Below are positions 27,034-37,016 of a DNA stretch of 64,000 bases, one piece after another. The first letter of the stretch is position 1. Each line of letters begins with the position of its first letter. Position numbers and translations under genes: made by a program. This stretch comes from CAJJDF01 sp965655625 (GTDB lineage Bacteria; Bacteroidota; Bacteroidia; Flavobacteriales_D; CAJJDF01): NCBI GenBank assembly GCA_965655625.1, contig CBFHHA010000002.1, positions 54,637 through 118,636 of the forward strand. Reading direction: 5' to 3'. Under the pieces are notes generated by a model. The model was not told the DNA's origin and ran no database searches. It saw only the letters and a list, made by a program, of their open reading frames with translations.

Positions 27034-28620
27034 ATGGCAAAGCGATTTCTACTTTCTGTTTCAACTGGTTTGCTTCTTGGTTTCAGCTGGGTAGAAATTA
27101 CAGGTTTCTTTCCTTTAATTTTTGTTTCCCTCGTTCCCTTTCTTTTTTTAGAAAATCAAATATTGGAAAACAAATTATCCGCAACTAAAGTATATGTCCA
27201 TGCATTTGTCGTGTTTTCGGTGTTCAATATCGTGACAACTTGGTGGATTTATCACGCAACTCTTTCAGGAGCGCTCATGGCTTTTTTCTTCAGCGCAGTG
27301 CTGGTGGCATTCCCATTTTGGTTTTTTCATCTTACACGAAAGTATGTAGGCAATAAAGAGGGTTATATTGCTTTTGTAGTCAATATCTTGGCTTTCGAGT
27401 GGTTGGACTATAATTGGCCTCTCTCACACCCTTGGCTTCCTTTCGGAAATGTGTTTGCGGCTGCGCCCGATACCGTACAATGGTATGAATTTACGGGAGT
27501 ATCTGGCGGTTCGTTATGGATTCTGGTGGTAAATTTACTGGTGTATTTTGGATATAAAAAATACAAGGAAACCAAACAATTTAAGCCAACAAGAAGTTAC
27601 CTTGTCTCGATAGCGATTATCGTTTTCGTGCCTCTTTCATTTTCATTTTTGCTTAAACAAGCTGTACAAGTAGGTGAACACAATAAGAAACTTGAAATAG
27701 TGCTTTCCCAGCCAAATGTAGATCCATATCAAAAGTTTGACGGAGCGCTTTCTTCCATTGAACAAGTGGATAAGATGATGCAGATTACGAGAGAGGTAAT
27801 GACTCAGAACACACGACTTGTATTGACACCAGAAACAGCCCTGAGTTCTTCGTTAGAGGAGAGTATGATGAGTTATTCTGATGAAATAAGAAGGATTAAA
27901 AAATTCTTGAAAGACTACCCCAACGCCAAAGTGATAACCGGAGCTTCTACGCATGCTTTTTTTGATGAGGAACATTCAATTGCATCGCGAGAACTAAAAT
28001 CTGGAGGATTTTGGGAAGCTTATAATTCTACACTTCTTATTGATACGTCCATTTCCATTGATACATATCACAAAATGAAATTGGTATTGGGTGTAGAGAC
28101 TTTGCCGTTTCAGTTTATTACAAAACCCTTAGAGACTTTATTTGACCTGGGCGGCACAAGTGGCACATTGGGCAGAGAAAAGTCGCCAAAAAACTTTGAC
28201 GTATCCGGAACATTAATAGCGCCTACCATCTGTTATGAGTCAATTTATGGCGAGTTTATGGGCCAGTTTTGTGTAAAGGGCGCAAAAATAATTGCTGTAA
28301 GTACAAATGATGCTTGGTGGTACGACACTCCTGGATACAAGCAGTTATTAGCTTATACACAGCTCAGAGCAATTGAGAATCGTAAGTGGATTGCTCGATC
28401 GGCTAATACAGGAATTTCTTGCTTTATAAATCCAAAAGGTGAAATTATAAAAAAGACCAATTGGGAAGAAACCACAGCTATATCGATGCAGGTCCCAGAA
28501 ATGGAGAGAGTAACCTTCTATGCGAAGCATGGAGATTACCTTGCGAGAATAGCGCTATTCATCGCTCCGTTACTGATTTTACTCACTTTTGTAAGAAGAT
28601 TCAAAAACAAAGAAGTTTAA
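27034..28620 (+). CDS. lnt: Apolipoprotein N-acyltransferase
   Basis: Adds the third acyl chain to the N-terminal Cys of lipoproteins in the inner membrane. The 528-residue protein has six or so N-terminal spans. A periplasmic nitrilase-like domain follows, with the catalytic Glu in LVLTPETALS, the Lys in YHKMKLVLGVE and the Cys in LIAPTICYESIYGEF. A C-terminal span ends it. It lies two bases after the RND gene and is followed by tRNA-Phe. It serves lipoproteins such as SprE and GldB. Confidence 0.95.
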   Translation: MAKRFLLSVSTGLLLGFSWVEITGFFPLIFVSLVPFLFLENQILENKLSATKVYVHAFVVFSVFNIVTTWWIYHATLSGALMAFFFSAVLVAFPFWFFHLTRKYVGNKEGYIAFVVNILAFEWLDYNWPLSHPWLPFGNVFAAAPDTVQWYEFTGVSGGSLWILVVNLLVYFGYKKYKETKQFKPTRSYLVSIAIIVFVPLSFSFLLKQAVQVGEHNKKLEIVLSQPNVDPYQKFDGALSSIEQVDKMMQITREVMTQNTRLVLTPETALSSSLEESMMSYSDEIRRIKKFLKDYPNAKVITGASTHAFFDEEHSIASRELKSGGFWEAYNSTLLIDTSISIDTYHKMKLVLGVETLPFQFITKPLETLFDLGGTSGTLGREKSPKNFDVSGTLIAPTICYESIYGEFMGQFCVKGAKIIAVSTNDAWWYDTPGYKQLLAYTQLRAIENRKWIARSANTGISCFINPKGEIIKKTNWEETTAISMQVPEMERVTFYAKHGDYLARIALFIAPLLILLTFVRRFKNKEV

Positions 28621-28634
28621 TGAAATAAAATTTT

Positions 28635-28662
28635 TTGATTTATTATAAAAAGTATATATTTG
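28635..28662 (+). promoter_or_regulatory. Promoter of tRNA-Phe
   Basis: TTG (28635-28637), a 17-bp spacer and TATATTTG (28655-28662) match the Bacteroidota consensus and lie 14 bp before the mature tRNA 5' end. Confidence 0.75.
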
Positions 28663-28676
28663 CACCCTGTTAAGGA

Positions 28677-28749
28677 GGTTCCTTAGCTCAGTTGGTAGAG
28701 CAATGGACTGAAAATCCATGTGTCCCCGGTTCGAATCCGGGAGGAGCCA
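28677..28749 (+). tRNA. tRNA-Phe (anticodon GAA)
   Basis: A 73-nt cloverleaf. Acceptor strands GGTTCCT and AGGAGCC pair with one G-T, the anticodon stem ATGGA/TCCAT encloses CTGAAAA with GAA at 28710-28712, and the T-arm is CCCGG-TTCGAAT-CCGGG. The discriminator is A and CCA is not fully encoded (CCAC). The gene has its own promoter and terminator. Confidence 0.97.
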
Positions 28750-28758
28750 CTAACAAAT

Positions 28759-28792
28759 AAATCCCTTCCACGAAAGTAGGAGGGATTTTTTA
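28759..28792 (+). terminator. Terminator after tRNA-Phe
   Basis: AATCCCT and AGGGATT form a stem over a loop containing ACGAAAGT, followed by a run of T. Confidence 0.8.
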
Positions 28793-28873
28793 ATTTAATC
28801 AAGTTTTATTTCGGGATATTCTGTGTTCAAATCAATGAACAGATACGGTATTATTTCTTAGCTAGATCCCCCA

Positions 28874-28910
28874 GCAGATTGACATTTGAGCTTTAGCGGT
28901 AATGGCAATC
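28874..28910 (+). repeat. Left inverted repeat of the RAYT locus
   Basis: GCAGATTGACATTT ... TAGCG ... GTAATGGCAATC appears here in forward orientation and again inverted at 29577-29611. Both ends match exactly (14 and 12 nt) while the centre varies. This is the arrangement expected of REP/BIME-like sequences around a RAYT gene. Confidence 0.75.
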
Positions 28911-28940
28911 GGTTTACTTGCACTAACCTACTAAAACTAC

Positions 28941-29495
28941 CTAAATAAGTTTAATTTTCAAAATCCCCAATTCTCCTGCATAATATTTAGCACTCGAATA
29001 AATATATTCTTCAGGTCTTTATACAATTCCTGCTTCTACAGGATTGTTATGTATATAATTCAATTTTTGTTTTGTCGTCTCAGGTTTGTATAGCTCAATA
29101 GGATGATTGTCATTTCTCCAAAGTTGGTAAGTTTGCTTTTTACTATTTTTTTTTCCTGCTTCTAGCACCACAGAAAGCAACCATTCTTTTTTACTCTCAT
29201 TACTTTCTTGAATCGTTTTCAATATCTGTTTACTGGTATGTTTTTTCATATCTCGTATAATCGCAGATAGCTTATAATCTTCTTTTGCTCTTGCCAACAT
29301 ATGAATGTGATTACTCATTATTACAAATCCATAAAGCTCCAATCCTTTTTCTTCTTGGCAATATCTCAAACTTTCAACAACTATATCTCGGTAGTTCTTT
29401 CCTGAAAATACATCTATCCAATTTACTGTACTGAATGTTAAAAAGTATAATGCATTTTCTTTTACTATCCTATAACTGGTTGTTCCTTTGCTCAT
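28941..29495 (-). pseudogene. REP-associated tyrosine transposase (RAYT), interrupted by a nonsense codon
   Basis: A Y1/IS200-like transposase. The first 158 codons are intact and carry the HUH motif (SNHIHML, His 63 and 65) and the late family block KLNYIHNNPVEAGIV. A TAA at 29019-29021 then stops translation. Reading on in the same frame gives RPEEYIYSSAKYYAGELG and ILKIKLI before a TAG at 28941-28943. That is the normal RAYT tail, where a Tyr is expected at the stop position. The change is therefore probably TAT or TAC to TAA. The full product would be 184 residues. Inverted repeats flank it and a hairpin lies upstream. It was probably domesticated or mobile once and is now decaying. Confidence 0.85.
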
Positions 29496-29519
29496 AGTGC
29501 TAATTTAAGTCTCTGCTAT

Positions 29520-29536
29520 GCCAATTACAAATTGGC
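29520..29536. repeat. REP-like hairpin upstream of the RAYT
   Basis: GCCAATT, ACA, AATTGGC is a perfect 7-bp stem with a 3-nt loop, 25 bp before the RAYT start codon. RAYTs bind and cut next to such hairpins, so it could be a substrate or part of the repeat unit. Confidence 0.55.
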
Positions 29537-29576
29537 TCTAACGTTTGAGCTTTTAATCATAGACTGCTTGTGGTAC

Positions 29577-29611
29577 GATTGCCATTACGCTGTCGCTAAA
29601 TGTCAATCTGC
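29577..29611 (-). repeat. Right inverted repeat of the RAYT locus
   Basis: The reverse complement of this stretch begins GCAGATTGACATTTAGCG and ends GTAATGGCAATC, the partner of 28874-28910. The pair encloses the RAYT and its hairpin over about 740 bp. Confidence 0.75.
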
Positions 29612-29650
29612 AATTTATTTATTTATATGGCAAGGTGCGGGGATTATTTT

Positions 29651-32600
29651 TTATTGAAATAAATTCACTCGAATCGCAAACCCAACATTCTGATTCATCG
29701 TAGGGAAGGAAGTAGAGATGTATGGATTCGTCATTACTCGGTCGTAATAGAATCGCAGAGTAAATTGTTTGTTCAGTACATAATCGGCCGATCCTTTGAT
29801 GGCAATGTAACGTTGTCCCGCAGTCAGTTGATTCTGATTCTGGTCTATTTTTCGGATAATGGTTTTGTTGTCTCTTAGCGATACATCCAGTCGTGCATTG
29901 ATGTCGCTAATTGGTGTTTTCTTTCCTATTTTGATTGGAAATTTTACATTCTGAAAACGATATCCTGTTCCAATTGTAATTTCCGTTCCTTTCAATTCGG
30001 TAATTTGATTGTTAGCCAAACTCAGTGAAATGTTCCTGTTCGATCTGTATTCAAATTTTGTGATTAAGCTGTTTTGCCAAGTTGCGTCAACTTTAAAAAG
30101 TGGATTAAACTGTTCAGTAATAGCAACGGCCATTACTTGTTGTTCGGGTCTTATATTTCCGCTTTCGTCTCGGGTCTGGCTATTGCCATTTTCGTCTACC
30201 ACTGCTTCCAAATCTGTATTGAAAGAAGCCACAGTAAATGTGGAATTGTAAGCATGCGAAAAGACAATACTTCGGAAAAGTTTCCGAATAGCGGGCATTC
30301 TATTGAGTCCATCAATCGTTACTCTCCAATTTAAATTGGGCAGTGCGCTAAGCGGATTTAACGTCTTTTTGGTTAAGTTTTTTCCTGAATAGGCCGCAAT
30401 AAAAGAAGCCATTACAACTTCTTGCTGGGAAGCACCGTAACCATCATAGAATCCATCTGCATCAAGAGCTTGGGCCGAATAAGGGTTTTCCGAATTCAAT
30501 AGGGCAGAGGCTTGTTTTCTGTTCTCGAGCAAATCGGTGAATAGTTTGGAATTCCCGTTTGTGTCGTCTTTCACAAAGGCAGTTCGTATGGAGTTAAACG
30601 AATAGTTGTAATTCCCAACTCTCATTGTATTAAAATTTTGATAAGTTCCCAGAGAGTCATCCCAAATGAAATTCTCATTCATGTTTTCAGAATAAATGTA
30701 GTTTGCTGTAAGTTCTACTCTAATTCCTTTAAATGGCTCAAATGTAGCTCTTGAGTTAAAATTTTTGCTGTGATTCGTGGTTCTTTGCGTATTGATGAAT
30801 CTGCTTGATGGCCCAACCAGCCAGCCATTTTGAGCGGAAGTTACAGCGAAGTCATTCCCAGTTTCTCTTCCAAAAAAGTCTCTTTCTTGTTCTCCACCAA
30901 ATACAAACCCTATACCAGGAGTGGTGAACCCATTGGTCATTCCAAAATATTCCGATCTTAGTTTGTATCCCGGCAATAATTGCCCATCAATTGTACTGTA
31001 ACTGAAAGTCACGTTTTGCAACGACATCAATATTTTGGCCAATCCATCGCCAAAAGTAAGGGCATTTGGGTCTTTCTTTTTCGATTTTCCTTTTCTCTTC
31101 CCTTTGTCATCCTTGTCATCTTGCTTGCCGTCATCGCTTTCGAGCTTTCCAGATTTTATTCTGCTTGTAGCAGATCTACGCGAGTTATTTCGTGACTTTT
31201 GATTCACTTTCTTAAAATAAGGCACCTTATTGTACAAGTTTTTCATATTAAAACTTCCGTTCCATGCTATGTTTCTTGAGTTTTGGATTGTATTTCCTAA
31301 TGAATCTTGCGACAAGGGCGCTCTTTGCCAGTCGTAAGTAGCTTGGTATTTTGTGGTCAAATTCACAAAACTTAGTACAGGTATTTTCTTAAATGGCCAT
31401 GTGTAAGTGACGTTGGTCGATTGCAAAAAATGATTGTTTTCACCGAAATTTCCGAAACTTTTAAGCACACTGTCGCGGTTCATTTGAAATTCGTCAGGAT
31501 AAAGAGTTTTATCAACTTTTAAATCACCAGGTTCTCGAATGAGACCTTGGTTGTTCGCGTTGTAATTTATCCTCAAACCTTCCATGATATTCCAGTTCAG
31601 GTTGTAGTTTCTGTCCCAAGTAAAAGTTTTGGAGAATTGAGGAATAATTAAGGCATTTCCGGTAATATCTCGTGCTTTACTTTCTGAGTAAGTCCTATCG
31701 ATATTAGTGGTGAATGCTAGTTGTTTGGGCAGAGGGTTTATGTTAATGTCTCTAATAATTCTAAACCACTGCGAAGACCTAAGCAATTTACTATTCCGGA
31801 AAGGAGTAAACGGCTTCATATTGGTTTGGTAAGTATAGTTTAGCGCCCCGTTGTAAGTTCTGTTTGTGTTATATTCTGTTTGAATATCTCTGCGGTAAAG
31901 TTCGTTGTAGGCATAAGTAAAACCAAAGTTCTTCAAATCCCAGGGATACATATTAGTCGAACGTTTTTTAGGTGACAAACGAACGTTTGTAAAGTTGATA
32001 CTTCGCCTAACGGTAATGTCTCTTGCATCCTTGATTCGCTGTTGCTGCTCCTCTATTGATACGTCAGAAATAGATTGGTCAAATTCAATGTCGGGATTCA
32101 GTGGATCGAATTGTGGATCGATTATTCCTTCCGAAAAACCAAGGAAGAGAGGGAATTGTAGCCCTACATTTTTTCCAAAGAACTTTCCCAATTGAATACT
32201 GGTTGCTGCATCCACTTGGCGAATAGTTTCCCTCTGTCGTTCGCTTACTCTTTGTTCTATTCCACCAAATCCTGGTGTACTAATTTGTCCTGCCAAAGAA
32301 ACAGTGGCAAAGTCAGCTAGGGTTGTTTGCACTCTTGACTGGGCAGCCCATCCACCTGAGTTTTCAAAATCAGCCATTCTCAGTTCGTTCACCCATACTT
32401 TTACACACTTCTCTCTTCCATCATCTGGTTGCCAAGGATGCGCTTTGTCTTTGTTTGGGTTTCTTACCCCAATCATAATAGTTTTAAGATCTCGTAGGTT
32501 TGGATTACCAATAACCTTTATGATGTGATCGGTTTTTCCCGGTACTGTTTGTTCAAAAATAGAGAGAATGGAGGCGTTCACGCCCAGCGAATTATTCCTG

Positions 32601-35600
32601 GCAACTTTTAAGTTTTTTAAGTCTTGTAAAATTATTTCTAAGTTATTCGCTTCTGGCCAAACATCAGCTTCCGATACTGCACCGTATGCCGTCATTTTTA
32701 TAGGCATTTCATATTCGTAATAGTTGAACTGAAAATCGGTTCCAATTCTAACAAAAATTGTTACATCATCATCTTGAACAGGATCGTTGGTAATAGTGTG
32801 TTGCTCACCGTGCACAAACATTTTGATTTTCTTGTAGTTCAATACATCAAAATCAACACTTCTGAAAGCGGCCTTGGCTACACCATCTTTCAGTCCACAT
32901 AGTTCCATCTCAAGTGATTGCTCGTTCAGATATGCCTGTACAGCGGAGTTGGGATTAATTTCTCTTTGAAAATTGGGTGGTATCGTGTAGTTAATTGGAT
33001 CTCTTTCAGAATTTTCTTCAATATTCACAGCGGAGATATTAAAAATTGTTCCCGAAGGATCGGATTGTATATATTCTCCATCGTCCACTATATCTTTCTC
33101 ATACCTTCTCCAAGTCCCTCTCAATAGTTCTAATCTGGCAAAACGAAGTATAACGGGTTGTTGGAAGTTTTTCATGAATATTCTCATAAAACGAATAGAT
33201 CTAAAGTCTTGAATTCCGTTTACCACTTTGTTTGGCTCACGAACAGGCACACGATATTGGTACCAGGTGACTTGTTTTCCTGATGCTTTGTGTGTTCGTA
33301 CAACTTTATCAACGATATAGTTCTTACCCACTTCCATTTCACCAGGTTTCATGTTAATTTTGTATTGATAGTAACTTTCTGTTTCATTCAAGTTATTATC
33401 TCTATTGATGTCTTCCAAATCTGGCAAAGTAGTTTTAGAAGTTGGGTATCCTTGGGCATTTATTGACTGAGATTGTTCGTCAGTTGCCGAGTTTCCTTCC
33501 AGTCCGTTGAATCTCTTGTATCGAGCAATAATATTTGCTGTTCGGCTGTCATAAACATCATTACGGTAGAACGTGTAGTCATCTCCTGCAGGGTCGCTAA
33601 GTAAAGCAGATTTTGCGGTTGGTGAAAGTGAAGAAGTGTTTACCCAATTTAGGTAATCCGAAAAGAATGCTTGCTCTTGACTACTTGAAAGCCCGTCCAA
33701 TCCAACATCTTGGAATATTCTACTTGCAGGTGTATTATCAAAGGCAGTAATAATTTGTTGAACAGTCGGAACTCTTCCCCAAGCTGTTGAAGTGAGGGTA
33801 GAAGGGTCAAATACACCATCGGTAGGAAGTCCATTTTCAAATGTTTTGATTCCATCTCGCAATATGTCCTCAGAAACGTTCCCTAAATTAATATAAAGTT
33901 CACCCCCTGTCGAGTTTGGTGAGTCGTCATTATCACCACCCCCTGTCGAGTTGAAAGGTTCCATTATCCAGAATTGAATGTATTCTATGTTTGCATTTTC
34001 AAAATCATTCGTTTGAAGTTGCCTCATGATGCCACCCCATCTTGAGCTTGGGTCGTTCAATAAACCATTATTTGCTAGTCCTCTCGAAATAGAAGAAGGA
34101 TCAGTATCAAAGTTATAAGGTCCTCTTTCTGAAGGGAAAAAGGCTAAGTTAAACATGGCAATTCGGTCAATTTGACCAGCCGTAGGATCTATACTTCTGT
34201 TTGGGAAAAGTTCACTCTCCTGAACAAGTCTCATGGTGTGGTTATGCTGAATTGCATCAGCCTCCACGTAACCCGGAACCAATCCTCTTTCTTCGTAAAA
34301 AACAGAAGGATCGTAAACATTCCAGTTCATTAACGCTCTGTTTTTTCCATAGTTCAGGTTGTTAATTAAATCTGCTTCTGGAAATAAATCGGGTTGACCT
34401 TGCGGTACACTTGCAATTACCCATGTATTAAAGGAACGGATATCAATCGCAGATTGACTTCCTTCAAAATCATCGATAAACGATTGTCCTTCATCTCCAA
34501 TTGCTGGATTGTGGCCTGGAATAAGGTAGGCGGCTTCTACCGATGCAGTAATACTTGATTTTTCTTTGGTGTTGATAAAAGGAATTCGATCTACCAATTT
34601 GGTTAAAAATGGCGCGTCTTGCTGGAAATTACCATTTATTCCGAGCATGGTGTTTCGAACAGGCTCATCCCCAATGTTTACTTTTTGCGTCATCGGTTTT
34701 TCTGATAACCTGAGCATGGTTGCACCTAAGTTGAAATTTTTATTGAATTGGTAATCAAAATGGGTACCAATCATTGTTTTTTGTATCGAGGTAAAGAGCG
34801 AGTTACTCTCCAATGATATTTTAATGGGAGTTCCCGAGTTCAATACACCATCATTTAATATTTTCACTCTTCCGATATTGTAATCAACGGTGTAGTCTTG
34901 GTTTTCCACTAACCGAACCCCTCCGGCAGTTACGGTTACAGATCCCTGAGGAATGTTAAATGCGTTTAATGATATTTCTGAGCTATTTGCTGATTCATAG
35001 GTTCCCTTTATTTTGAATCGGTTTAGCTCTGGAAACTGGAGAGCGATGGTTTGGGTACTGTCATATAATTCGTTGTAGGCAATTGTATTCACCACTGCGG
35101 GGGAAACCCCTGCATTGGTAAGTTGTTGCTCTAGATAAGAACCAAAGGGTTCTACTTTACTAAAAATAATTCGTCCGTTCTGTGGGTTGATTGTTCCCCC
35201 ATTATCTACTTTATTACCAATGTATTGTAGAGGGATAAAATCAAAGACTCCATCGGCATACGATTGTTGTTGTTGATTAATAATATCCGACCCAATAAGT
35301 TGAAGGACCAATTTATTATCTACTCCAGGTTGGGGTATGTAGTTGATTTCAACCCCAGTTTTTGGATTGTTGTACCAAATGTCTAGCTTAAAGTTTTCTT
35401 GGTTTATCTGGTACGCACCAATCGAATAGATGTTTTTCATCATCAAGTCCCACACTTTGTTTTGGGGTGAGTTGACTGTTCCTTTTAGCATTTTTACAAA
35501 TAAGGCATCATTTCCTTTGATTCCGTCCGTGGAGAATTCACCTATCTGAAATGTTTTTCCTTGATAGGTATATTGGTAGGCCACACCGAGAATCTCGTCA

Positions 35601-37009
35601 TTATTCAAGGGTTGATTCAATGAGATATAACCGAGAATAGAATTGTAATTATATTCCGAAACGGCTAGTAATCTGGCGTTTTCAAGTTTTTCGTAGTGTT
35701 TGCTTTGTACAAGTGGTCCTGGTGCTCCTACAACAGAATTCAAGGTAGAAGTAACGGTACTTAAATTTCTCGCTCCTGCAGCTTGAGATAAGAATCCATA
35801 TAATCCGTTAGCGCTGTTAGAAGGAACATCATTGGGGTTGGAAATTCCTTGAGGATTTCCCTCCAAGACTTTCGTTTCACCTAAATCAGAGAAAGCGACA
35901 ATGTTCCTTGTGTCATCAAAATCATTGACTCTATTAGTTACCCAAACTTCAATCTTAGTAATCCTTACTTGAGAAGAAACATTGGGCAAAGAAGCCATTG
36001 CTTTGTCGTAGTTGTCTCTGTGGTAATGGTTTAAAAAATAGTGGCGATTCGCTTCGTAATTGTTGATCGGGAGCTCATACTCTTTTTGTTGCGCTCCGTT
36101 TTTAATATTGATTTCCTTTCTTTCTCCTCGGTTTTGAGAAACAACCGTAGAAATATTTAGTTTTCCAAATTTTAGATCTGTTCTAAGTCCAAATAAACTT
36201 TGACTTCCTTGAATTAAACTATTTTGAATGGGATAGGTAACATTCCCGGCTTCAATTTTTTGTAAAATTTGATCTTCGTTGCCCTCGTAAGCAAGTTTGG
36301 TTTGATTTTCAAAATCAAAGGTAGCTTCCGTATTATAATTGAAATTTAATTTAAATTTATCGCAAATACTCCCTTGAACATTAAGTTGTATTTGTTGATC
36401 AAAGTCAAAAGTAGTCAGTTGTCTTTGCTTTACTGGAATAGCAGGATTTTCCGTCCTTGTTGTATTCAATCCAAATCGCAATTCGGCTGAACCTTGCGGG
36501 TTAATTTCAATCAATTTACCTTCGCAAATATCTCCAAACTCTCTGTTCTTTTGATCCAATTTTGGAACAAAGCTCCCTGTGTTTGTGCTGTTATCTTCGG
36601 CAATTTTTTCTTTCCAATACTCTTCTTGAGCTTTTTGTTCTTGGTATTTTCTATACTCTTCCAACGACATGGTAGACGGGAGGTATAAACTATTGCTATC
36701 CCCCAATGTTGTAACGAACTCATATCGCCCAGTTTGGGAATTATATCTGGTTTTTCGTTTGATATTGAGCGGGTCTTCTAACCCTAGAATACTGGATTTC
36801 GAACGAAATTGGTTATTGGTGTTTGTATAGGGATACTGAAGTTCGATATCGGGCGAATCTACCTCGATTGGAACTAATAGTTTATTTGAATTTTCTAGGT
36901 ATTTCTTTCCAAGATTGACGTCATCCCTCAAAGAATATCCTGCAAAAAACAAAGAGGACAATCCAATTATTAGAATTACACGTATTGATATGTTCGCTTG
37001 TGGGTTCAA
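29651..37009 (-). CDS. sprA: Type IX secretion / gliding motility translocon protein SprA
   Basis: A 2452-residue outer-membrane protein, the large barrel through which T9SS cargo leaves the cell. Known SprA is a 36-strand barrel of about 2,300-2,500 residues, matching this length. A signal/anchor segment (ISIRVILIIGLSSLFFAGYSL) is followed by the SprA N-terminal region (EFGDICEGKLIEINPQGSAELRFG). Long beta-rich repeats follow, then a final aromatic strand (VGFAIRVNLFQ). A Lys/Asp/Arg-rich loop (around 31070-31200) interrupts the barrel. It starts seven bases after ruvA. The ruvA-sprA order is conserved in Bacteroidota, which supports the call. Confidence 0.96.
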   Translation of the reverse strand: MNPQANISIRVILIIGLSSLFFAGYSLRDDVNLGKKYLENSNKLLVPIEVDSPDIELQYPYTNTNNQFRSKSSILGLEDPLNIKRKTRYNSQTGRYEFVTTLGDSNSLYLPSTMSLEEYRKYQEQKAQEEYWKEKIAEDNSTNTGSFVPKLDQKNREFGDICEGKLIEINPQGSAELRFGLNTTRTENPAIPVKQRQLTTFDFDQQIQLNVQGSICDKFKLNFNYNTEATFDFENQTKLAYEGNEDQILQKIEAGNVTYPIQNSLIQGSQSLFGLRTDLKFGKLNISTVVSQNRGERKEINIKNGAQQKEYELPINNYEANRHYFLNHYHRDNYDKAMASLPNVSSQVRITKIEVWVTNRVNDFDDTRNIVAFSDLGETKVLEGNPQGISNPNDVPSNSANGLYGFLSQAAGARNLSTVTSTLNSVVGAPGPLVQSKHYEKLENARLLAVSEYNYNSILGYISLNQPLNNDEILGVAYQYTYQGKTFQIGEFSTDGIKGNDALFVKMLKGTVNSPQNKVWDLMMKNIYSIGAYQINQENFKLDIWYNNPKTGVEINYIPQPGVDNKLVLQLIGSDIINQQQQSYADGVFDFIPLQYIGNKVDNGGTINPQNGRIIFSKVEPFGSYLEQQLTNAGVSPAVVNTIAYNELYDSTQTIALQFPELNRFKIKGTYESANSSEISLNAFNIPQGSVTVTAGGVRLVENQDYTVDYNIGRVKILNDGVLNSGTPIKISLESNSLFTSIQKTMIGTHFDYQFNKNFNLGATMLRLSEKPMTQKVNIGDEPVRNTMLGINGNFQQDAPFLTKLVDRIPFINTKEKSSITASVEAAYLIPGHNPAIGDEGQSFIDDFEGSQSAIDIRSFNTWVIASVPQGQPDLFPEADLINNLNYGKNRALMNWNVYDPSVFYEERGLVPGYVEADAIQHNHTMRLVQESELFPNRSIDPTAGQIDRIAMFNLAFFPSERGPYNFDTDPSSISRGLANNGLLNDPSSRWGGIMRQLQTNDFENANIEYIQFWIMEPFNSTGGGDNDDSPNSTGGELYINLGNVSEDILRDGIKTFENGLPTDGVFDPSTLTSTAWGRVPTVQQIITAFDNTPASRIFQDVGLDGLSSSQEQAFFSDYLNWVNTSSLSPTAKSALLSDPAGDDYTFYRNDVYDSRTANIIARYKRFNGLEGNSATDEQSQSINAQGYPTSKTTLPDLEDINRDNNLNETESYYQYKINMKPGEMEVGKNYIVDKVVRTHKASGKQVTWYQYRVPVREPNKVVNGIQDFRSIRFMRIFMKNFQQPVILRFARLELLRGTWRRYEKDIVDDGEYIQSDPSGTIFNISAVNIEENSERDPINYTIPPNFQREINPNSAVQAYLNEQSLEMELCGLKDGVAKAAFRSVDFDVLNYKKIKMFVHGEQHTITNDPVQDDDVTIFVRIGTDFQFNYYEYEMPIKMTAYGAVSEADVWPEANNLEIILQDLKNLKVARNNSLGVNASILSIFEQTVPGKTDHIIKVIGNPNLRDLKTIMIGVRNPNKDKAHPWQPDDGREKCVKVWVNELRMADFENSGGWAAQSRVQTTLADFATVSLAGQISTPGFGGIEQRVSERQRETIRQVDAATSIQLGKFFGKNVGLQFPLFLGFSEGIIDPQFDPLNPDIEFDQSISDVSIEEQQQRIKDARDITVRRSINFTNVRLSPKKRSTNMYPWDLKNFGFTYAYNELYRRDIQTEYNTNRTYNGALNYTYQTNMKPFTPFRNSKLLRSSQWFRIIRDININPLPKQLAFTTNIDRTYSESKARDITGNALIIPQFSKTFTWDRNYNLNWNIMEGLRINYNANNQGLIREPGDLKVDKTLYPDEFQMNRDSVLKSFGNFGENNHFLQSTNVTYTWPFKKIPVLSFVNLTTKYQATYDWQRAPLSQDSLGNTIQNSRNIAWNGSFNMKNLYNKVPYFKKVNQKSRNNSRRSATSRIKSGKLESDDGKQDDKDDKGKRKGKSKKKDPNALTFGDGLAKILMSLQNVTFSYSTIDGQLLPGYKLRSEYFGMTNGFTTPGIGFVFGGEQERDFFGRETGNDFAVTSAQNGWLVGPSSRFINTQRTTNHSKNFNSRATFEPFKGIRVELTANYIYSENMNENFIWDDSLGTYQNFNTMRVGNYNYSFNSIRTAFVKDDTNGNSKLFTDLLENRKQASALLNSENPYSAQALDADGFYDGYGASQQEVVMASFIAAYSGKNLTKKTLNPLSALPNLNWRVTIDGLNRMPAIRKLFRSIVFSHAYNSTFTVASFNTDLEAVVDENGNSQTRDESGNIRPEQQVMAVAITEQFNPLFKVDATWQNSLITKFEYRSNRNISLSLANNQITELKGTEITIGTGYRFQNVKFPIKIGKKTPISDINARLDVSLRDNKTIIRKIDQNQNQLTAGQRYIAIKGSADYVLNKQFTLRFYYDRVMTNPYISTSFPTMNQNVGFAIRVNLFQ

Positions 37010-37016
37010 AGATTTC

